From contig NZ_JAUCZF010000001.1 of NCBI RefSeq assembly GCF_030373245.1, forward strand, positions 868,001-932,000: DNA of 64,000 nt, in the 5' to 3' direction. Below, one piece after another: positions 19,229 to 28,733 of this stretch (its first letter is position 1; every line of letters begins with the position of its first letter). Below the pieces are notes generated by a model. That model made no database searches and was not told where the DNA came from. It was given only the letters and a program-made list of their open reading frames with translations. Source of the stretch: Hydrogenophaga sp. (lineage in GTDB: Bacteria > Pseudomonadota > Gammaproteobacteria > Burkholderiales > Burkholderiaceae_C). The translations under genes and the position numbers were made by a program.

Positions 19229-19762
19229 TTACTTCTTCTTGGTTTCCTTGATCGTCACCTTTTCATCCGCATAACGGATGCCCTTGCCCTTGTAGGGCTC
19301 GGGGGGGCGCACAGCGCGCACCTCGGAAGCGATCTGGCCCACGCGCTGACGGTCAGCGCCCTTGATAACGATCTCGGTCGGCGTCGGCGTCTCCACCTTG
19401 ATACCGGCCGGCATGTCCATCACCACCGGGTGCGAATAGCCCACGGTGAGGTTGAGTTTGGCACCCTGCGCCTGGGCTTTGTAGCCCACGCCCAGCAGCG
19501 TCAGCTTCTTCTCGAAGCCCTTGCTCACACCGTTGACCATGTTGTTCACCAGCTGGCGCATGGTGCCCGACATGGCGTTGGCCTGACGCGAATCGTCTGC
19601 CGGCGCAAACACCAACGTGCCGGCGTTGTTTTCCACCTTGACCAGGGGGTTGATGGCCAAAGCCAAGGCGCCAAGCGACCCTTTGACATTGACCAGGCCG
19701 TCTTTCAAGGCCACTTCCACGCCTGCAGGCACGGCGACCGGTTGTTTTCCAATACGTGACAT
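19229..19762 (-). CDS. rplF: 50S ribosomal protein L6
   Basis: 177 residues, [19 protein letters not shown] at the start and [18 protein letters not shown] near the end, both L6 signatures. Two repeated L6 domains are present. It lies 9 bp before rplR. Confidence 0.98.
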   Translation of the reverse strand: MSRIGKQPVAVPAGVEVALKDGLVNVKGSLGALALAINPLVKVENNAGTLVFAPADDSRQANAMSGTMRQLVNNMVNGVSKGFEKKLTLLGVGYKAQAQGAKLNLTVGYSHPVVMDMPAGIKVETPTPTEIVIKGADRQRVGQIASEVRAVRPPEPYKGKGIRYADEKVTIKETKKK

Positions 19763-19785
19763 TCAGTAGCTCCTCAATGCGCGCA

Positions 19786-20181
19786 TCAGGCGACGTAACA
19801 CAGGACTTCACCACCGACACCGGTGGCGCGCGCCTTGCGGTCCGTCATCACGCCCTGCGGCGTCGTGACGATCGCCACACCCAGGCCGTTCTGAACCTCG
19901 GGGATGGCGTTGCGCCCGCGGTAGACGCGCAGGCCGGGACGGCTCACGCGCTCGATGCGCTCGATCACAGGGCGACCGGCGTAGTATTTCAGGGCGATTT
20001 CCAGCTCATTCTTGCCGTCAGCGCTCTTGACCTGGAATCCGTCGATGTAACCCTCATCCTTCAGGACTTGGGCAATCGCGGCTTTGACCTTGGAGGCCGG
20101 CATCGACACGGTGGACTTCTCGACCATCTGCGCGTTGCGGATGCGGGTCAACATGTCGGCAATAGGATCACTCATGCTCAT
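19786..20181 (-). CDS. rpsH: 30S ribosomal protein S8
   Basis: 131 residues with [20 protein letters not shown] and the C-terminal [20 protein letters not shown]. The ATG at 20181 is favoured by an AGGAG site 8 bases upstream; a second ATG follows two codons later. S8 is the spc operon repressor in E. coli. Confidence 0.97.
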   Translation of the reverse strand: MSMSDPIADMLTRIRNAQMVEKSTVSMPASKVKAAIAQVLKDEGYIDGFQVKSADGKNELEIALKYYAGRPVIERIERVSRPGLRVYRGRNAIPEVQNGLGVAIVTTPQGVMTDRKARATGVGGEVLCYVA

Positions 20182-20199
20182 TTGTGGTTCTCCTAGTGC

Positions 20200-20505
20200 T
20201 TACCAGCTGGCTTTGGTGATACCGGGGATCTCGCCGGCAAACGCCATTTCGCGGATCTTGGCGCGGCCCAGGCCGAACTGCGCAAAGGTGCCACGCGGAC
20301 GGCCGGTGATCTCGCAGCGATTGCGCTGGCGGGTCGGGTTGGCGTTGCGAGGCAATTTTTGCAGTGCCTGGCGAGCGGCATCGCGCGCTTCGTCGCTGTG
20401 CTTGGCGCTCTTGGCGACCGCTTGCAGCTCTTTGTATTTCGTCGCGAACTTGGCCGCGAGCTTTTCGCGCTTGAGTTCACGTTGGAGTAGTGCTTGTTTA
20501 GCCAC
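20200..20505 (-). CDS. rpsN: 30S ribosomal protein S14 (GTG start)
   Basis: The GTG at 20505 gives (M)[19 protein letters not shown] and the normal 101 residues; it is preceded by GAGGTG and lies 8 bp past the rplE stop. An ATG at 20559 would overlap rplE and add an unconserved start. The C-terminal part [20 protein letters not shown] has a single cysteine, so this is the long, zinc-free form of S14. Confidence 0.96.
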   Translation of the reverse strand: MAKQALLQRELKREKLAAKFATKYKELQAVAKSAKHSDEARDAARQALQKLPRNANPTRQRNRCEITGRPRGTFAQFGLGRAKIREMAFAGEIPGITKASW

Positions 20506-20513
20506 GCGCCACC

Positions 20514-21053
20514 TCAGTTCTTGAACGGGAAACGGAAACCAGCCAGAAGAGCTTTGCACTCTTCATCAGTCTTGGCGGTCGTCGTGATGCTGATGTTGAG
20601 GCCGCGCAAGGCATCCACCTTGTCGTACTCGATCTCAGGGAAAATGATCTGCTCTTTGACGCCGATGTTGTAGTTGCCACGGCCGTCAAAAGCCTTGCCC
20701 GAAATACCCCGGAAGTCACGCACGCGGGGCAGAGCCACAGTCACGAAACGATCGAGGAATTCGTACATTCGGGCGCCGCGCAGCGTCACCATGCAACCGA
20801 TAGGCTGCTCTTCGCGGATCTTGAAACCCGCGATGGCCTTCTTGGCCTTGGTGACCACAGGCTTCTGGCCAGCAATCTTGGTCAGGTCGCCAACGGCGTT
20901 GTCCATGACCTTCTTGTCGGCCACCGCCTCGCTCACACCCATGTTGAGCGTGATCTTGGTGATGCGTGGCACTTGCATGACCGACTTGTAGCCAAACTTC
21001 TGCACCAGCTCGGGCGCGATTTTGTCGCGGAATTGTTCGTACAGGCGTGTCAT
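20514..21053 (-). CDS. rplE: 50S ribosomal protein L5
   Basis: 179 residues with [20 protein letters not shown] and [20 protein letters not shown], both typical of L5. It binds 5S rRNA in the central protuberance. It starts 2 bp after the rplX stop. Confidence 0.98.
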   Translation of the reverse strand: MTRLYEQFRDKIAPELVQKFGYKSVMQVPRITKITLNMGVSEAVADKKVMDNAVGDLTKIAGQKPVVTKAKKAIAGFKIREEQPIGCMVTLRGARMYEFLDRFVTVALPRVRDFRGISGKAFDGRGNYNIGVKEQIIFPEIEYDKVDALRGLNISITTTAKTDEECKALLAGFRFPFKN

Positions 21054-21055
21054 CT

Positions 21056-21376
21056 TTATGCCACCTTGATTTCTTCGCCACTGGACTTGAAGACGCGCAC
21101 TTTCTTGCCGTCTGCCAGGAGCTTGATGCCGACGCGGTCGGCCTTGCCCGTGACGCCATTGAAAATGGCGACGTTGGACTGGTGAATCGGCATGGTCTTT
21201 TCGATGATGCCGCCGGTGATCCCCTTCATGGGGTTGGGCTTTGCGTGCTTCTTGACGATGTTCACGCCATCAACCAACAGCTTGCTGTCGTCGACGCGCT
21301 GCGCGACCTTGCCGCGCTTGCCTTTGTCGCGACCGGCAATCACGATGACTTCATCGCCACTGCGAATTTTGTTCAT
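21056..21376 (-). CDS. rplX: 50S ribosomal protein L24
   Basis: 106 residues beginning [20 protein letters not shown], the KOW motif that defines L24, an early assembly protein of the 50S subunit. Confidence 0.98.
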   Translation of the reverse strand: MNKIRSGDEVIVIAGRDKGKRGKVAQRVDDSKLLVDGVNIVKKHAKPNPMKGITGGIIEKTMPIHQSNVAIFNGVTGKADRVGIKLLADGKKVRVFKSSGEEIKVA

Positions 21377-21386
21377 GATGGACTCC

Positions 21387-21755
21387 TCAAAGGACCTCAG
21401 GGGCCAGTGACACGATCTTCATGAACTTCTCGGTGCGCAGTTCGCGCGTGACCGGTCCGAAGATGCGGGTGCCGATGGGCTCCAGCTTGGCATTGAGCAA
21501 CACCGCAGCATTGCCGTCGAATTTGATCAGGGCGCCGTCGGGACGGCGGATGCCTTTGGCGGTGCGGACCACCACAGCACTGTAGACCTCGCCTTTTTTG
21601 ACGCGGCCGCGCGGCGCAGCTTCTTTGATGGTGACCTTGATCACGTCGCCCACACTGGCGTAGCGGCGCTTGGAGCCGCCGAGCACCTTGATGCACATCA
21701 CGGACTTCGCACCCGTGTTGTCAGCAACATCGAGTCGAGATTGCGTTTGAATCAT
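21387..21755 (-). CDS. rplN: 50S ribosomal protein L14, first gene of the spc operon
   Basis: 122 residues from the ATG at 21755 ([20 protein letters not shown]), the usual start and length; upstream readings have no similarity. The signature [19 protein letters not shown] is present. It has a roughly 140-base leader behind its own promoter. The S10 operon genes that usually precede it (…rpmC, rpsQ) are not here; glpK-glpD are. Confidence 0.98.
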   Translation of the reverse strand: MIQTQSRLDVADNTGAKSVMCIKVLGGSKRRYASVGDVIKVTIKEAAPRGRVKKGEVYSAVVVRTAKGIRRPDGALIKFDGNAAVLLNAKLEPIGTRIFGPVTRELRTEKFMKIVSLAPEVL

Positions 21756-21903
21756 TTGTTTGTAGTCCCAACTTGAATCCGTCCAGCCACCGTGGCCGGA
21801 AGTGATCAGTCTTGGGCCCGTCGTTGCAGGCACCCGGGCATTGCACCCTTGGGCACCCACGTCGGTGGGCAGAGAATCCTCGCCATTTCGGGCGAAGCCG
21901 CTA

Positions 21904-21932
21904 ATTATGTCACTGCCGCAAGCGGCCGTCAA
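21904..21932 (-). promoter_or_regulatory. Sigma-70 promoter of the spc ribosomal operon
   Basis: TTGACG (-35, 21932-21927) and CATAAT (-10, 21909-21904) are separated by exactly 17 bp, one base off consensus in the -35 and one in the -10. Transcription should start near 21897, leaving a leader of about 140 bases with a GCCCACC/GGTGGGC-type hairpin around 21853-21870. The -35 starts 13 bp downstream of the glpD stop codon. Confidence 0.85.
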
Positions 21933-21944
21933 CACCTGTGGCGC

Positions 21945-23567
21945 TCAAATGGTCTGGCCAGGGGGCAGATAGCGCTGGCACAAAAGCAAAAAGGCGTCGA
22001 CCGACGGGTCGGCGGCGCCCTCCTCGGCCAGGATACTGGCCACTTCAGGGGCGGCGGCGGCGGCGGCGCGGGCATCCAGAAACAGCAATCGGGTGCGGCG
22101 GGCCAGCAGGTCATCCACCGTTTGGGCGTATTCGAATCGCACCGCAAACCGAACCATCGCCTCGCTCAACCCCGGAGCCAGCAGGCGTCCGGCGCCTGGG
22201 CAGGCCAGCACCGCGCCCGCGTCACTGCCATACAGGTGCAGCCCGGGCGCGGCGTGAATCGGCGTGGCGGTCGAACCTAGCGCAGGCGCCCCCACCAGCT
22301 GGTGGTGCGCGGTATCGGCGGGCGGACGCTTGGGCAGCAGGCCTGCCTCGAAGCATCGGTTGAGGACCTCTTCGGCCATGGCTCGGTAGGTGGTCCATTT
22401 GCCGCCGGTCACGGTGACCAGACCTGGGGCGTCGACCACGATCGTGTGCTCGCGCGAGATGGTCTTGGTTGCACCATCAGCGCTCTGGGGTGGCGCGACC
22501 AGTGGACGCAGGCCGACCCAGACGCTGCGAACGTCAGCCGGCGTCAAGGGGCGCGTGAGGACACGGGCCGATTCGCTCAGGATGAAATCCAGCTCTTCGG
22601 CAAAAGCGTCGGGCTCGCGAGACAAATCCTGGCGCGGGGTATCGGTGGTGCCCAGGATGAGCTTGCCGAGCCAGGGCACGGCAAATAGCACCCGGCCATC
22701 TTGTGTCTTGGGCACCAGCAGCGCGTGGTGCCCGGGCATGAATTCGCGATCGACAACCAGGTGAACGCCCTGACTCGGGCTGACCATGCGCGCCGCGGAT
22801 CCTGCTGTCTGGGCGCTCAGCACCTGGTTGCGCAAATGGTCCACCCAGACACCGGTGGCGTTGATCACGCACCGTGCCGTGACCCGATGGGCGGCCTGAG
22901 TGAAGCGATCCCTCACATCCAGTTCGGTGACGGCGCCCTGTGCGTCGGCCTCAGACGCGCGCAGCCCGGTGACGTCGGCGTGGTTGATCACCAGCGCCCC
23001 GGCCGCCTCGGCGCTGCGAGCGAGTGCCAGGGCCAGGCGCGCGTCGTCGAACTGACCGTCCCAGTACTTGACGCCTCCGTGCAGATGCAAGGGCTGCAAT
23101 CCCGGCAGTGCCGCCAGCGTCTCAGCGCGGCTCAGGAACTCGGTTCGGCCGAGGCCGGCGCGGCCAGCCATCAGGTCGTACAGCTTGAGGCCGATGCCGT
23201 AAAACGGCGTCTGCCACCAGCTGTAGGACGGCATCACGAAAGGCAGCGGCTGCGCCAGGTGGGGCGCGATGCGCAACACGGTGGCGCGTTCGGCCAGTGC
23301 CTCGCGCACCAGGGCCACATTGCCCTGGGCCAGGTAGCGCACGCCGCCATGCAGCAGCTTGGTGGAGCGCGACGAGGTACCGCCGGCAAAGTCGTGCGAT
23401 TCGAGCAGCACCACCGAAAACCCGCGCAAGGCCGCGTCCAGCGCCACGCCCAGGCCGGTGGCACCGCCACCAACCACAGCCAGGTCCCACACGACCGGCT
23501 GACGCAGTCGCGCAAAGGCTCGCGCCCTGACGCTTCCCGGCTCGGTGCTCAAGGCATCGGCCGTCAA
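21945..23567 (-). CDS. glpD: Glycerol-3-phosphate dehydrogenase (FAD, aerobic)
   Basis: 540 residues. The FAD dinucleotide motif [19 protein letters not shown] is followed by [20 protein letters not shown], the GlpD signature, then a DAO domain and a C-terminal alpha-glycerophosphate oxidase domain. GlpD oxidises glycerol 3-phosphate to dihydroxyacetone phosphate at the inner membrane and passes electrons to quinone. Its ATG overlaps the glpK stop (ATGA), so the pair is translationally coupled. Confidence 0.96.
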   Translation of the reverse strand: MTADALSTEPGSVRARAFARLRQPVVWDLAVVGGGATGLGVALDAALRGFSVVLLESHDFAGGTSSRSTKLLHGGVRYLAQGNVALVREALAERATVLRIAPHLAQPLPFVMPSYSWWQTPFYGIGLKLYDLMAGRAGLGRTEFLSRAETLAALPGLQPLHLHGGVKYWDGQFDDARLALALARSAEAAGALVINHADVTGLRASEADAQGAVTELDVRDRFTQAAHRVTARCVINATGVWVDHLRNQVLSAQTAGSAARMVSPSQGVHLVVDREFMPGHHALLVPKTQDGRVLFAVPWLGKLILGTTDTPRQDLSREPDAFAEELDFILSESARVLTRPLTPADVRSVWVGLRPLVAPPQSADGATKTISREHTIVVDAPGLVTVTGGKWTTYRAMAEEVLNRCFEAGLLPKRPPADTAHHQLVGAPALGSTATPIHAAPGLHLYGSDAGAVLACPGAGRLLAPGLSEAMVRFAVRFEYAQTVDDLLARRTRLLFLDARAAAAAAPEVASILAEEGAADPSVDAFLLLCQRYLPPGQTI

Positions 23568-25096
23568 AGCGCGGACTCTTCGCTGGCAGGTGCCGCCCAG
23601 CCGGCGCTGCGCTGCACAGCCTGGTCCCAGCGTGCGCGCTTGGCTTGGCGCTGATCAGCCGACCAGGCGGGTTCAAACACGCGGTCCACCTGCCACAGGG
23701 CGGCAATTTCGGCGTTGTCCTGCCAGACGCCGGTGGCCAGGCCCGCCAGAAAGGCCGCACCGAGGGCGGTGGTTTCGGTGACCCGAGGGCGCACCACCGG
23801 CACGCCGAGCACGTCGGCTTGCAGCTGCATCAGCAGGTTGTTAGCGCTGGCACCACCGTCGACGCGCAGCTCGCGCAGCGGCAGACCCGCGTCAGCAACC
23901 ATGGCAGCGAACACCTCGGCGCTCTGCAGGGCAATGGCCTCCAGTGCGGCACGGGCGATGTGGGCGCGTCCGGTGCCACGGGTCATGCCCACGAGCACAG
24001 CGCGGGCGTGGCCGTCCCAGTGTGGCGCCCCCAGGCCGGCGAAGGCCGGCACCAGACAAACGTCACCGGTGTCATCGACGCTGGCGGCCAGGGCTTCAAC
24101 ATCCGATGCCCGGTCGATGATCTGCAGGCCGTCTCGCAGCCACTGCACCGTGGCGCCCGCCATGAACACCGAGCCTTCGAGGCAATAGATGGGCGCACCC
24201 TGGCCCAGCGTCCAGCCCACGGTGGTGAGCAGGCGGTGGCGAGAGGACACGGCCTGGCTGCCCGCGTTCATCAGCATGAAGCAGCCGGTGCCGTAAGTAT
24301 TTTTCGCCATGCCCGGCTGGTGGCAAGCCTGCCCGAAGGTCGCGGCCTGCTGGTCGCCGGCGATGCCTGCGATCGGGATGGCGGCACCAAGGAAATCGGC
24401 GTCGGTCTCACCCAGCACGCCGCTGCTGGGCACCACCTGCGGCAGCACCGACGCCGGGATGTTGAACAGCTCCAGCAAAGCAGGGTCCCACTGCTGGGTT
24501 TGGATGTTGAACAGCTGGGTGCGACTGGCGTTGCTCGGGTCGGTTGCGTGCACCCGGCCACCGGTGAGCTTCCAGACCAGCCAGCTGTCCACCGTGCCAA
24601 AGGCCAGTTCGCCGCGCGCAGCCCGATCCCGAACACCGGGCAGGGCGTCGAGCAACCAGGCCAGCTTCGTGGCCGAGAAATAGGCATCGATCACCAGGCC
24701 GGTGCGCTGCTGGATGTCCGCGGTGTGACCAGCGGCGCGCAAAGCATCGCATTGCACAGCGGTGCGGCGGTCTTGCCAGACGAGGGCAGGACCGACCGGC
24801 TCGCCGGTGCGCCGGTCCCACAGCACGGTGGTTTCGCGCTGGTTGGTGATCCCGATGCAAGCCACCTGCTGCGGCGCCACGCCCTGCTCGCTCAGCACGG
24901 CTCTGGCCACCGCCCGCTGCGTCGCCCAGATCTCGCGGGCGTCGTGTTCGACCCAGCCAGGCTGCGGGAAGTGTTGGGCAAAGGTCTGCTGCGAGACGCC
25001 GAGCACTTGACCGGCGCGATCGAACAGGATGGCGCGCGAACTCGTGGTGCCCTGGTCAAGTGCCAGCACGCAGTCGGAGGAGCGGAAACCAGTCAT
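23564..25096 (-). CDS. glpK: Glycerol kinase
   Basis: About 510 residues of FGGY kinase. It opens with the ATP-binding [20 protein letters not shown], and the second signature is the FGGY_C segment ([20 protein letters not shown]). It phosphorylates glycerol to glycerol 3-phosphate, the GlpD substrate. The ATG at 25096 gives [15 protein letters not shown], close to other GlpK starts; an alternative ATG at 25123 adds nine residues and neither has a strong ribosome site. No glpF or glpR is adjacent, and the gene is divergent from proC. Confidence 0.96.
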   Translation of the reverse strand: MTGFRSSDCVLALDQGTTSSRAILFDRAGQVLGVSQQTFAQHFPQPGWVEHDAREIWATQRAVARAVLSEQGVAPQQVACIGITNQRETTVLWDRRTGEPVGPALVWQDRRTAVQCDALRAAGHTADIQQRTGLVIDAYFSATKLAWLLDALPGVRDRAARGELAFGTVDSWLVWKLTGGRVHATDPSNASRTQLFNIQTQQWDPALLELFNIPASVLPQVVPSSGVLGETDADFLGAAIPIAGIAGDQQAATFGQACHQPGMAKNTYGTGCFMLMNAGSQAVSSRHRLLTTVGWTLGQGAPIYCLEGSVFMAGATVQWLRDGLQIIDRASDVEALAASVDDTGDVCLVPAFAGLGAPHWDGHARAVLVGMTRGTGRAHIARAALEAIALQSAEVFAAMVADAGLPLRELRVDGGASANNLLMQLQADVLGVPVVRPRVTETTALGAAFLAGLATGVWQDNAEIAALWQVDRVFEPAWSADQRQAKRARWDQAVQRSAGWAAPASEESAL

Positions 25097-25172
25097 TCTG
25101 CGAAGATACCGCAAGCTGGCCATTCATCATCGGCGCCAGCGCACGCCACTGAGCTTCACAGGACACCGCCGC

Positions 25173-26003
25173 ATGACTTCCCCCACCTCACCTCCTCAGA
25201 TCGGCTTCATCGGTGGCGGCAACATGGCCAGCGCCATCATCGGTGGCCTCCTGCGCCAGGGCCACCTTGCCAGCGCCCTGCAGGTGGTTGAGCCCTGGGA
25301 CGAGCAGCGCGCCCGGCTGGCGCAGCAGTTTCCTGGCGTATCGGTGTTGCCTGAGGCCAGCGAAGCGCTGAAGCCGGCCGAGCTGGTCGTCTGGGCCGTG
25401 AAGCCGCAAACTTTCAAGGACGCGGCCCTGTCCAGCGCGCCTTTCGTGTCACAGGCGCTGCACCTGAGCGTGGCCGCCGGCATCACCAGCGAGAGCATCG
25501 CCACCTGGCTGGGCAGCGATCGCATCGTGCGCGCCATGCCCAACACCCCGGCGCTGGTGGGCCTGGGCATGACTGGCCTGATGGCACGAGCTGCCGTGAG
25601 CAACGACGAGAAGGCCCTGGTCGAGCGCGTGGTGCGCACCACCGGCGAACTGGTCTGGGTCAACGTCGAATCGGACCTCGACGCCGTCACCGCCCTCTCA
25701 GGCTCCGGCCCGGCCTACGTGTTCTATTTCCTTGAGGCGATGCGCGACGCGGGCACCCGCATGGGCCTGGCGCCCGAGGTGGCGCAGCAGCTGGCCATCG
25801 GCACCTTCATCGGCGCGGCCACCCTGGCCCAGCGCTCGACCGACCCGCTGCAGACGCTGCGCGAACGCGTCACGTCCAAGGGCGGCACCACCTATGCGGC
25901 TATCACGTCGATGGAAGCCAGCGGGATGAAACAACGCTTCATCGCCGCCATGCAAGCTGCTGAACAGCGCGCGGCCGAGCTGGGGCGGGAGTTCGGCGGC
26001 TGA
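25173..26003 (+). CDS. proC: Pyrroline-5-carboxylate reductase
   Basis: 276 residues. The N-terminal NAD(P) fold begins IGFIGGGNMASAIIGGLL; AMPNTPALVGLGMTGL and the C-terminal signature ALSGSGPAYVFYFLEAM and TSKGGTTYAAI follow. It reduces pyrroline-5-carboxylate to proline. The start is the ATG at 25173 with AGGA 10 bases upstream; a longer reading to 25029 has no similarity. Confidence 0.97.
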   Translation: MTSPTSPPQIGFIGGGNMASAIIGGLLRQGHLASALQVVEPWDEQRARLAQQFPGVSVLPEASEALKPAELVVWAVKPQTFKDAALSSAPFVSQALHLSVAAGITSESIATWLGSDRIVRAMPNTPALVGLGMTGLMARAAVSNDEKALVERVVRTTGELVWVNVESDLDAVTALSGSGPAYVFYFLEAMRDAGTRMGLAPEVAQQLAIGTFIGAATLAQRSTDPLQTLRERVTSKGGTTYAAITSMEASGMKQRFIAAMQAAEQRAAELGREFGG

Positions 26004-26021
26004 AGCGGCTCGCGCCCCAGC

Positions 26022-26603
26022 TCAGGGGCAGGCCGCTTTCGCCCGCGCGCGGTTGTTCCCATCTACCCGGGCTTGCAGCTCGGCGCCGGCGCCGCCGGAC
26101 GGACCGAAGACGGCGTTCAGCAGGGCGCCCTCCATCTCACGCCCCGAAACACGGATCTGACCCAGGTCTGATGCGTTCAGCTGATCGTCGACGTCAATCG
26201 AAAAAACAAACCGCTGACCAGGCTCGAAACGGGTGAAATCCAGCGTCAGGCGCTCGCTGCCGTCCTGAATCACCGGCGAGCCCCTGAACCTGGCCTCCCC
26301 ACTCTCGACGCGAAACGGCTGGAACACCTCCACACCCGTGCCGCCTTCGATGGTGTCAAAAATCAACTTCCCAGCCGACGGCGACAGATCGAGCGTCAGC
26401 CTCTGGATGCGCTGCCCGGCCGACGAGTCGTTGCGGATCTCGAAGCGATCGCGCGGAGCGCTTTCGATGAAGACCATCGAAACCTCCTGCACACAAGCCG
26501 GCGCGGCCTGCGCTACCAGCGACAAGGCACTCAGCAGCGAGGCGACACAAAGAGCGCCAGGGCGTTGAGGACGTGATCGCGCGGAGAAAAGTGGAAAAAA
26601 CAT
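26022..26603 (-). CDS. Secreted protein of unknown function
   Basis: 193 residues with a signal peptide (LCVASLLSALSLVAQAAPAC; cleavage near AQA). The mature part is a beta-rich domain with FEIRNDSSAGQRIQRLTLDL and FVFSIDVDDQLNASDLG, a pattern resembling proteins labelled aggregation factor core; this resemblance is from memory and not certain. Two cysteines, one just after cleavage and one at the C-terminus, may pair. It stands alone, convergent with proC with an 18-bp gap. Confidence 0.75.
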   Translation of the reverse strand: MFFPLFSARSRPQRPGALCVASLLSALSLVAQAAPACVQEVSMVFIESAPRDRFEIRNDSSAGQRIQRLTLDLSPSAGKLIFDTIEGGTGVEVFQPFRVESGEARFRGSPVIQDGSERLTLDFTRFEPGQRFVFSIDVDDQLNASDLGQIRVSGREMEGALLNAVFGPSGGAGAELQARVDGNNRARAKAACP

Positions 26604-26665
26604 GGCAGTCCTGATCGGGCAACTTTTCGAGCGATCAGATTAACCGCGCAAGGTTCGGTCTGCGG

Positions 26666-27592
26666 TCAGCGCAAGCCAATCCCCGCCACCACACCGAGGA
26701 ACACCGTGAATCCCAACCAGTGATTGAGCCGGAAGGCTTTGAAGCAGCCATCGCGCGTGCGGTCCTTGATCAGCCGCCAGTGCCACACCACCTGGCCCAG
26801 CGCCACCACCAACATGGCGCCCCACACGGCCGGGTTCACCTGCCCCCACAACACGCCAGTCCAGACCGCCAGGAACACCAGGTAGAAGGCGGTGACGGCG
26901 GGCACGTCGGCGTCGCCCAGCGTGATTGCCGATGTCTTCATGCCGATGCGCAGGTCGTCGTCGCGGTCGACCATGGCGTATTCGGTGTCGTAGGCCAGCA
27001 CCCAGAACAGGTTGCCCGCCATCAGCAGCCACGCCAGTGGTGGCACGCTGTGCCACACACCCCACCAGAAGCCGCTTGCTTCCCAGGGGCTGGTGGCTCC
27101 AAACAGCTCCCACATGGGACCGCCGTTGACCGCGGCAAACGCCATGGGAATGCCAAAGCTGAACGCAACCCCCAGCACCGCCTGCGGCATGGACACCAGG
27201 CGTTTGGCGTAGGGATAGACCAGGGCCAGCACCAGTCCGGCGAACGACCACACGATGGCCGCCAGATCGGTGGTGAGCACCAGCAGGAAGGCGACCAGCG
27301 CCAGCACCGCGCCCACGCCCAGCGCCTCCTTGACGGCCACACGCCCGCTGGTCACGGGGCGTTGCGCGGTGCGCTTGACGTGTTTGTCGAACTCGCGATC
27401 GGCGACGTCGTTCACGCAGCAACCCGCGCTGCGCATGAGGATGGTGCCCAGCGTGAACACGATCAGCAAATGCCAGCCCGGGAAGCCGTCCGCTGCCACC
27501 CACAGGGCAGCGAGCGAAGGCCACAGCAGCAGCAACCAGCCGGCGGGCCGGTTCCAGCGGATCAGGTCCAGATAAAGATTCAGTCGCGACAT
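26666..27592 (-). CDS. ubiA: 4-hydroxybenzoate polyprenyltransferase
   Basis: 308 residues with eight or nine membrane helices. The first Asp-rich motif is NDVADREFD (residues 61-69) and the second is [12 protein letters not shown], which bind Mg-polyprenyl diphosphate. The enzyme joins the polyprenyl tail to 4-hydroxybenzoate in ubiquinone synthesis. It lies downstream of oxyR, a neighbourhood shared by many Burkholderiales. Confidence 0.95.
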   Translation of the reverse strand: MSRLNLYLDLIRWNRPAGWLLLLWPSLAALWVAADGFPGWHLLIVFTLGTILMRSAGCCVNDVADREFDKHVKRTAQRPVTSGRVAVKEALGVGAVLALVAFLLVLTTDLAAIVWSFAGLVLALVYPYAKRLVSMPQAVLGVAFSFGIPMAFAAVNGGPMWELFGATSPWEASGFWWGVWHSVPPLAWLLMAGNLFWVLAYDTEYAMVDRDDDLRIGMKTSAITLGDADVPAVTAFYLVFLAVWTGVLWGQVNPAVWGAMLVVALGQVVWHWRLIKDRTRDGCFKAFRLNHWLGFTVFLGVVAGIGLR

Positions 27593-27660
27593 GAAGAGAA
27601 AAACACGGCAGGACTCAGCTCAGGTAGGCACGCCCGACAATCCAGCACACCGCAGAATCG

Positions 27661-27723
27661 GCTCAGCCAGGCTGCAGGTGTGGTCCCCCTCGGGGTAAGA
27701 CGCAAAGCGGCGCAGGGGGGATC
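27661..27723. repeat. Dispersed GC-rich repeat, copy 1 (oxyR-ubiA gap)
   Basis: Read on the minus strand it has CCCCCC, a TGCGCCGCTTTGCGTC core and CCCCGAGGGGGACC, the same order as the other copies. It abuts the oxyR stop codon. Confidence 0.6.
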
Positions 27724-28683
27724 TCAAGAAAGCCGCTTCACGCCAGGCAATTCGCAGGCGTAGATGGCGTTGCGCAACTCGGCGATGGCTTCGTAGCGGG
27801 TGAAGCTGCGGCGCCAGGCCAGCACCACGCGGCGCGTGGGTGGCGAGCCGTCGAACGGCAGGTAGCGCACGAACGACGAATCGCCAAAGTCCTGCACCGA
27901 GGCCGGGCTGCCATCGAGCGCCGAATTGGGCACCGACAGGCGCGGCACGAGAGTGACGCCCATGCCTGCGGCCACCATGTGCTTGATGGTCTCCAGCGAG
28001 GAGCCCTCAAAGCTCTTGCGGATGCCTTCGGTGTCGTTGGAGAAGCGGGCGAACTCGGGGCAGACCTCCAGCACATGGTCTCGAAAACAGTGGCCCGTGC
28101 CCAGCAGCAGCATGGTCTCGCGCTTGAGTTGTTCCGAGGTGATGGTGGCCTGGCTGGCCAGCGGGTGCTGCACCGGCACGGCGGCCAGAAAGGGCTCGTC
28201 ATACAGCGGCGCAATCGCGAGGTTGGTGTCGGGAAACGGCTCCGCCAGGATGGCGCAGTCGATCTCGCCAAGGCGCAGCTGCTCCAGCAGCTTGACGGTG
28301 AAATTTTCTTGCAGCATCAACGGCATCTGCGGCGTGCGCTCGATGACCTGACGCACCAGATTCGGCAGCAGATAAGGGCCGATGGTGTAGATCACGCCCA
28401 GCTTGAGCGGCCCGGCCAGTGGATCTTTCCCGCGCTTGGCGATTTCCTTGATGGCTGCGGCCTGCTCCAGCACGGTTTGCGCCTGACGCACGATCTCTTC
28501 GCCCAGCGGCGTCACCGCGATCTCGCTGGCATTGCGCTCGAAGATCTTGAGCTCCAGCTCCTCTTCGAGCTTTTTGATGGCCACCGAGAGCGTGGGTTGC
28601 GAGACAAAGCAGGCCTCGGCCGCCTTGCCGAAGTGGCGCTCGCGCGCCACGGCGACGATGTACTTGAGTTCGGTCAGGGTCAT
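27724..28683 (-). CDS. oxyR: Hydrogen-peroxide-sensing LysR regulator OxyR
   Basis: 319 residues from the ATG at 28683 (MTLTELKYIVAVARERHFGK). A LysR winged HTH (SQPTLSVAIKKLEEELELKI) precedes the sensor domain. The redox pair Cys199 and Cys208 occurs in the motif GTGHCFRDHVLEVC, at exactly the E. coli positions; oxidation to a disulfide activates the protein. It lies 50 bp downstream of recG, separated by a strong hairpin, and upstream of ubiA. Confidence 0.96.
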   Translation of the reverse strand: MTLTELKYIVAVARERHFGKAAEACFVSQPTLSVAIKKLEEELELKIFERNASEIAVTPLGEEIVRQAQTVLEQAAAIKEIAKRGKDPLAGPLKLGVIYTIGPYLLPNLVRQVIERTPQMPLMLQENFTVKLLEQLRLGEIDCAILAEPFPDTNLAIAPLYDEPFLAAVPVQHPLASQATITSEQLKRETMLLLGTGHCFRDHVLEVCPEFARFSNDTEGIRKSFEGSSLETIKHMVAAGMGVTLVPRLSVPNSALDGSPASVQDFGDSSFVRYLPFDGSPPTRRVVLAWRRSFTRYEAIAELRNAIYACELPGVKRLS

Positions 28684-28696
28684 AAAGCTATTTTGC

Positions 28697-28731
28697 TCCC
28701 CCCGCGCCGGCTTCGCCGTCGCGGGGGGGCA
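28697..28731. repeat. Hairpin repeat between recG and oxyR (copy 2)
   Basis: CCCCCCGCG and CGCGGGGGG arms enclose a smaller CGGC/GCCG hairpin, filling almost the whole 50-bp gap. There is no T run, so it is more likely an mRNA-stabilising, REP-like element than a terminator. Confidence 0.7.
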
Positions 28732-28733
28732 CT

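Noticed and set aside
20193..20480. 95-codon frame opposite to or overlapping rpsN
   Set aside because: Out-of-frame shadow of rpsN, which has a full-length S14 reading.
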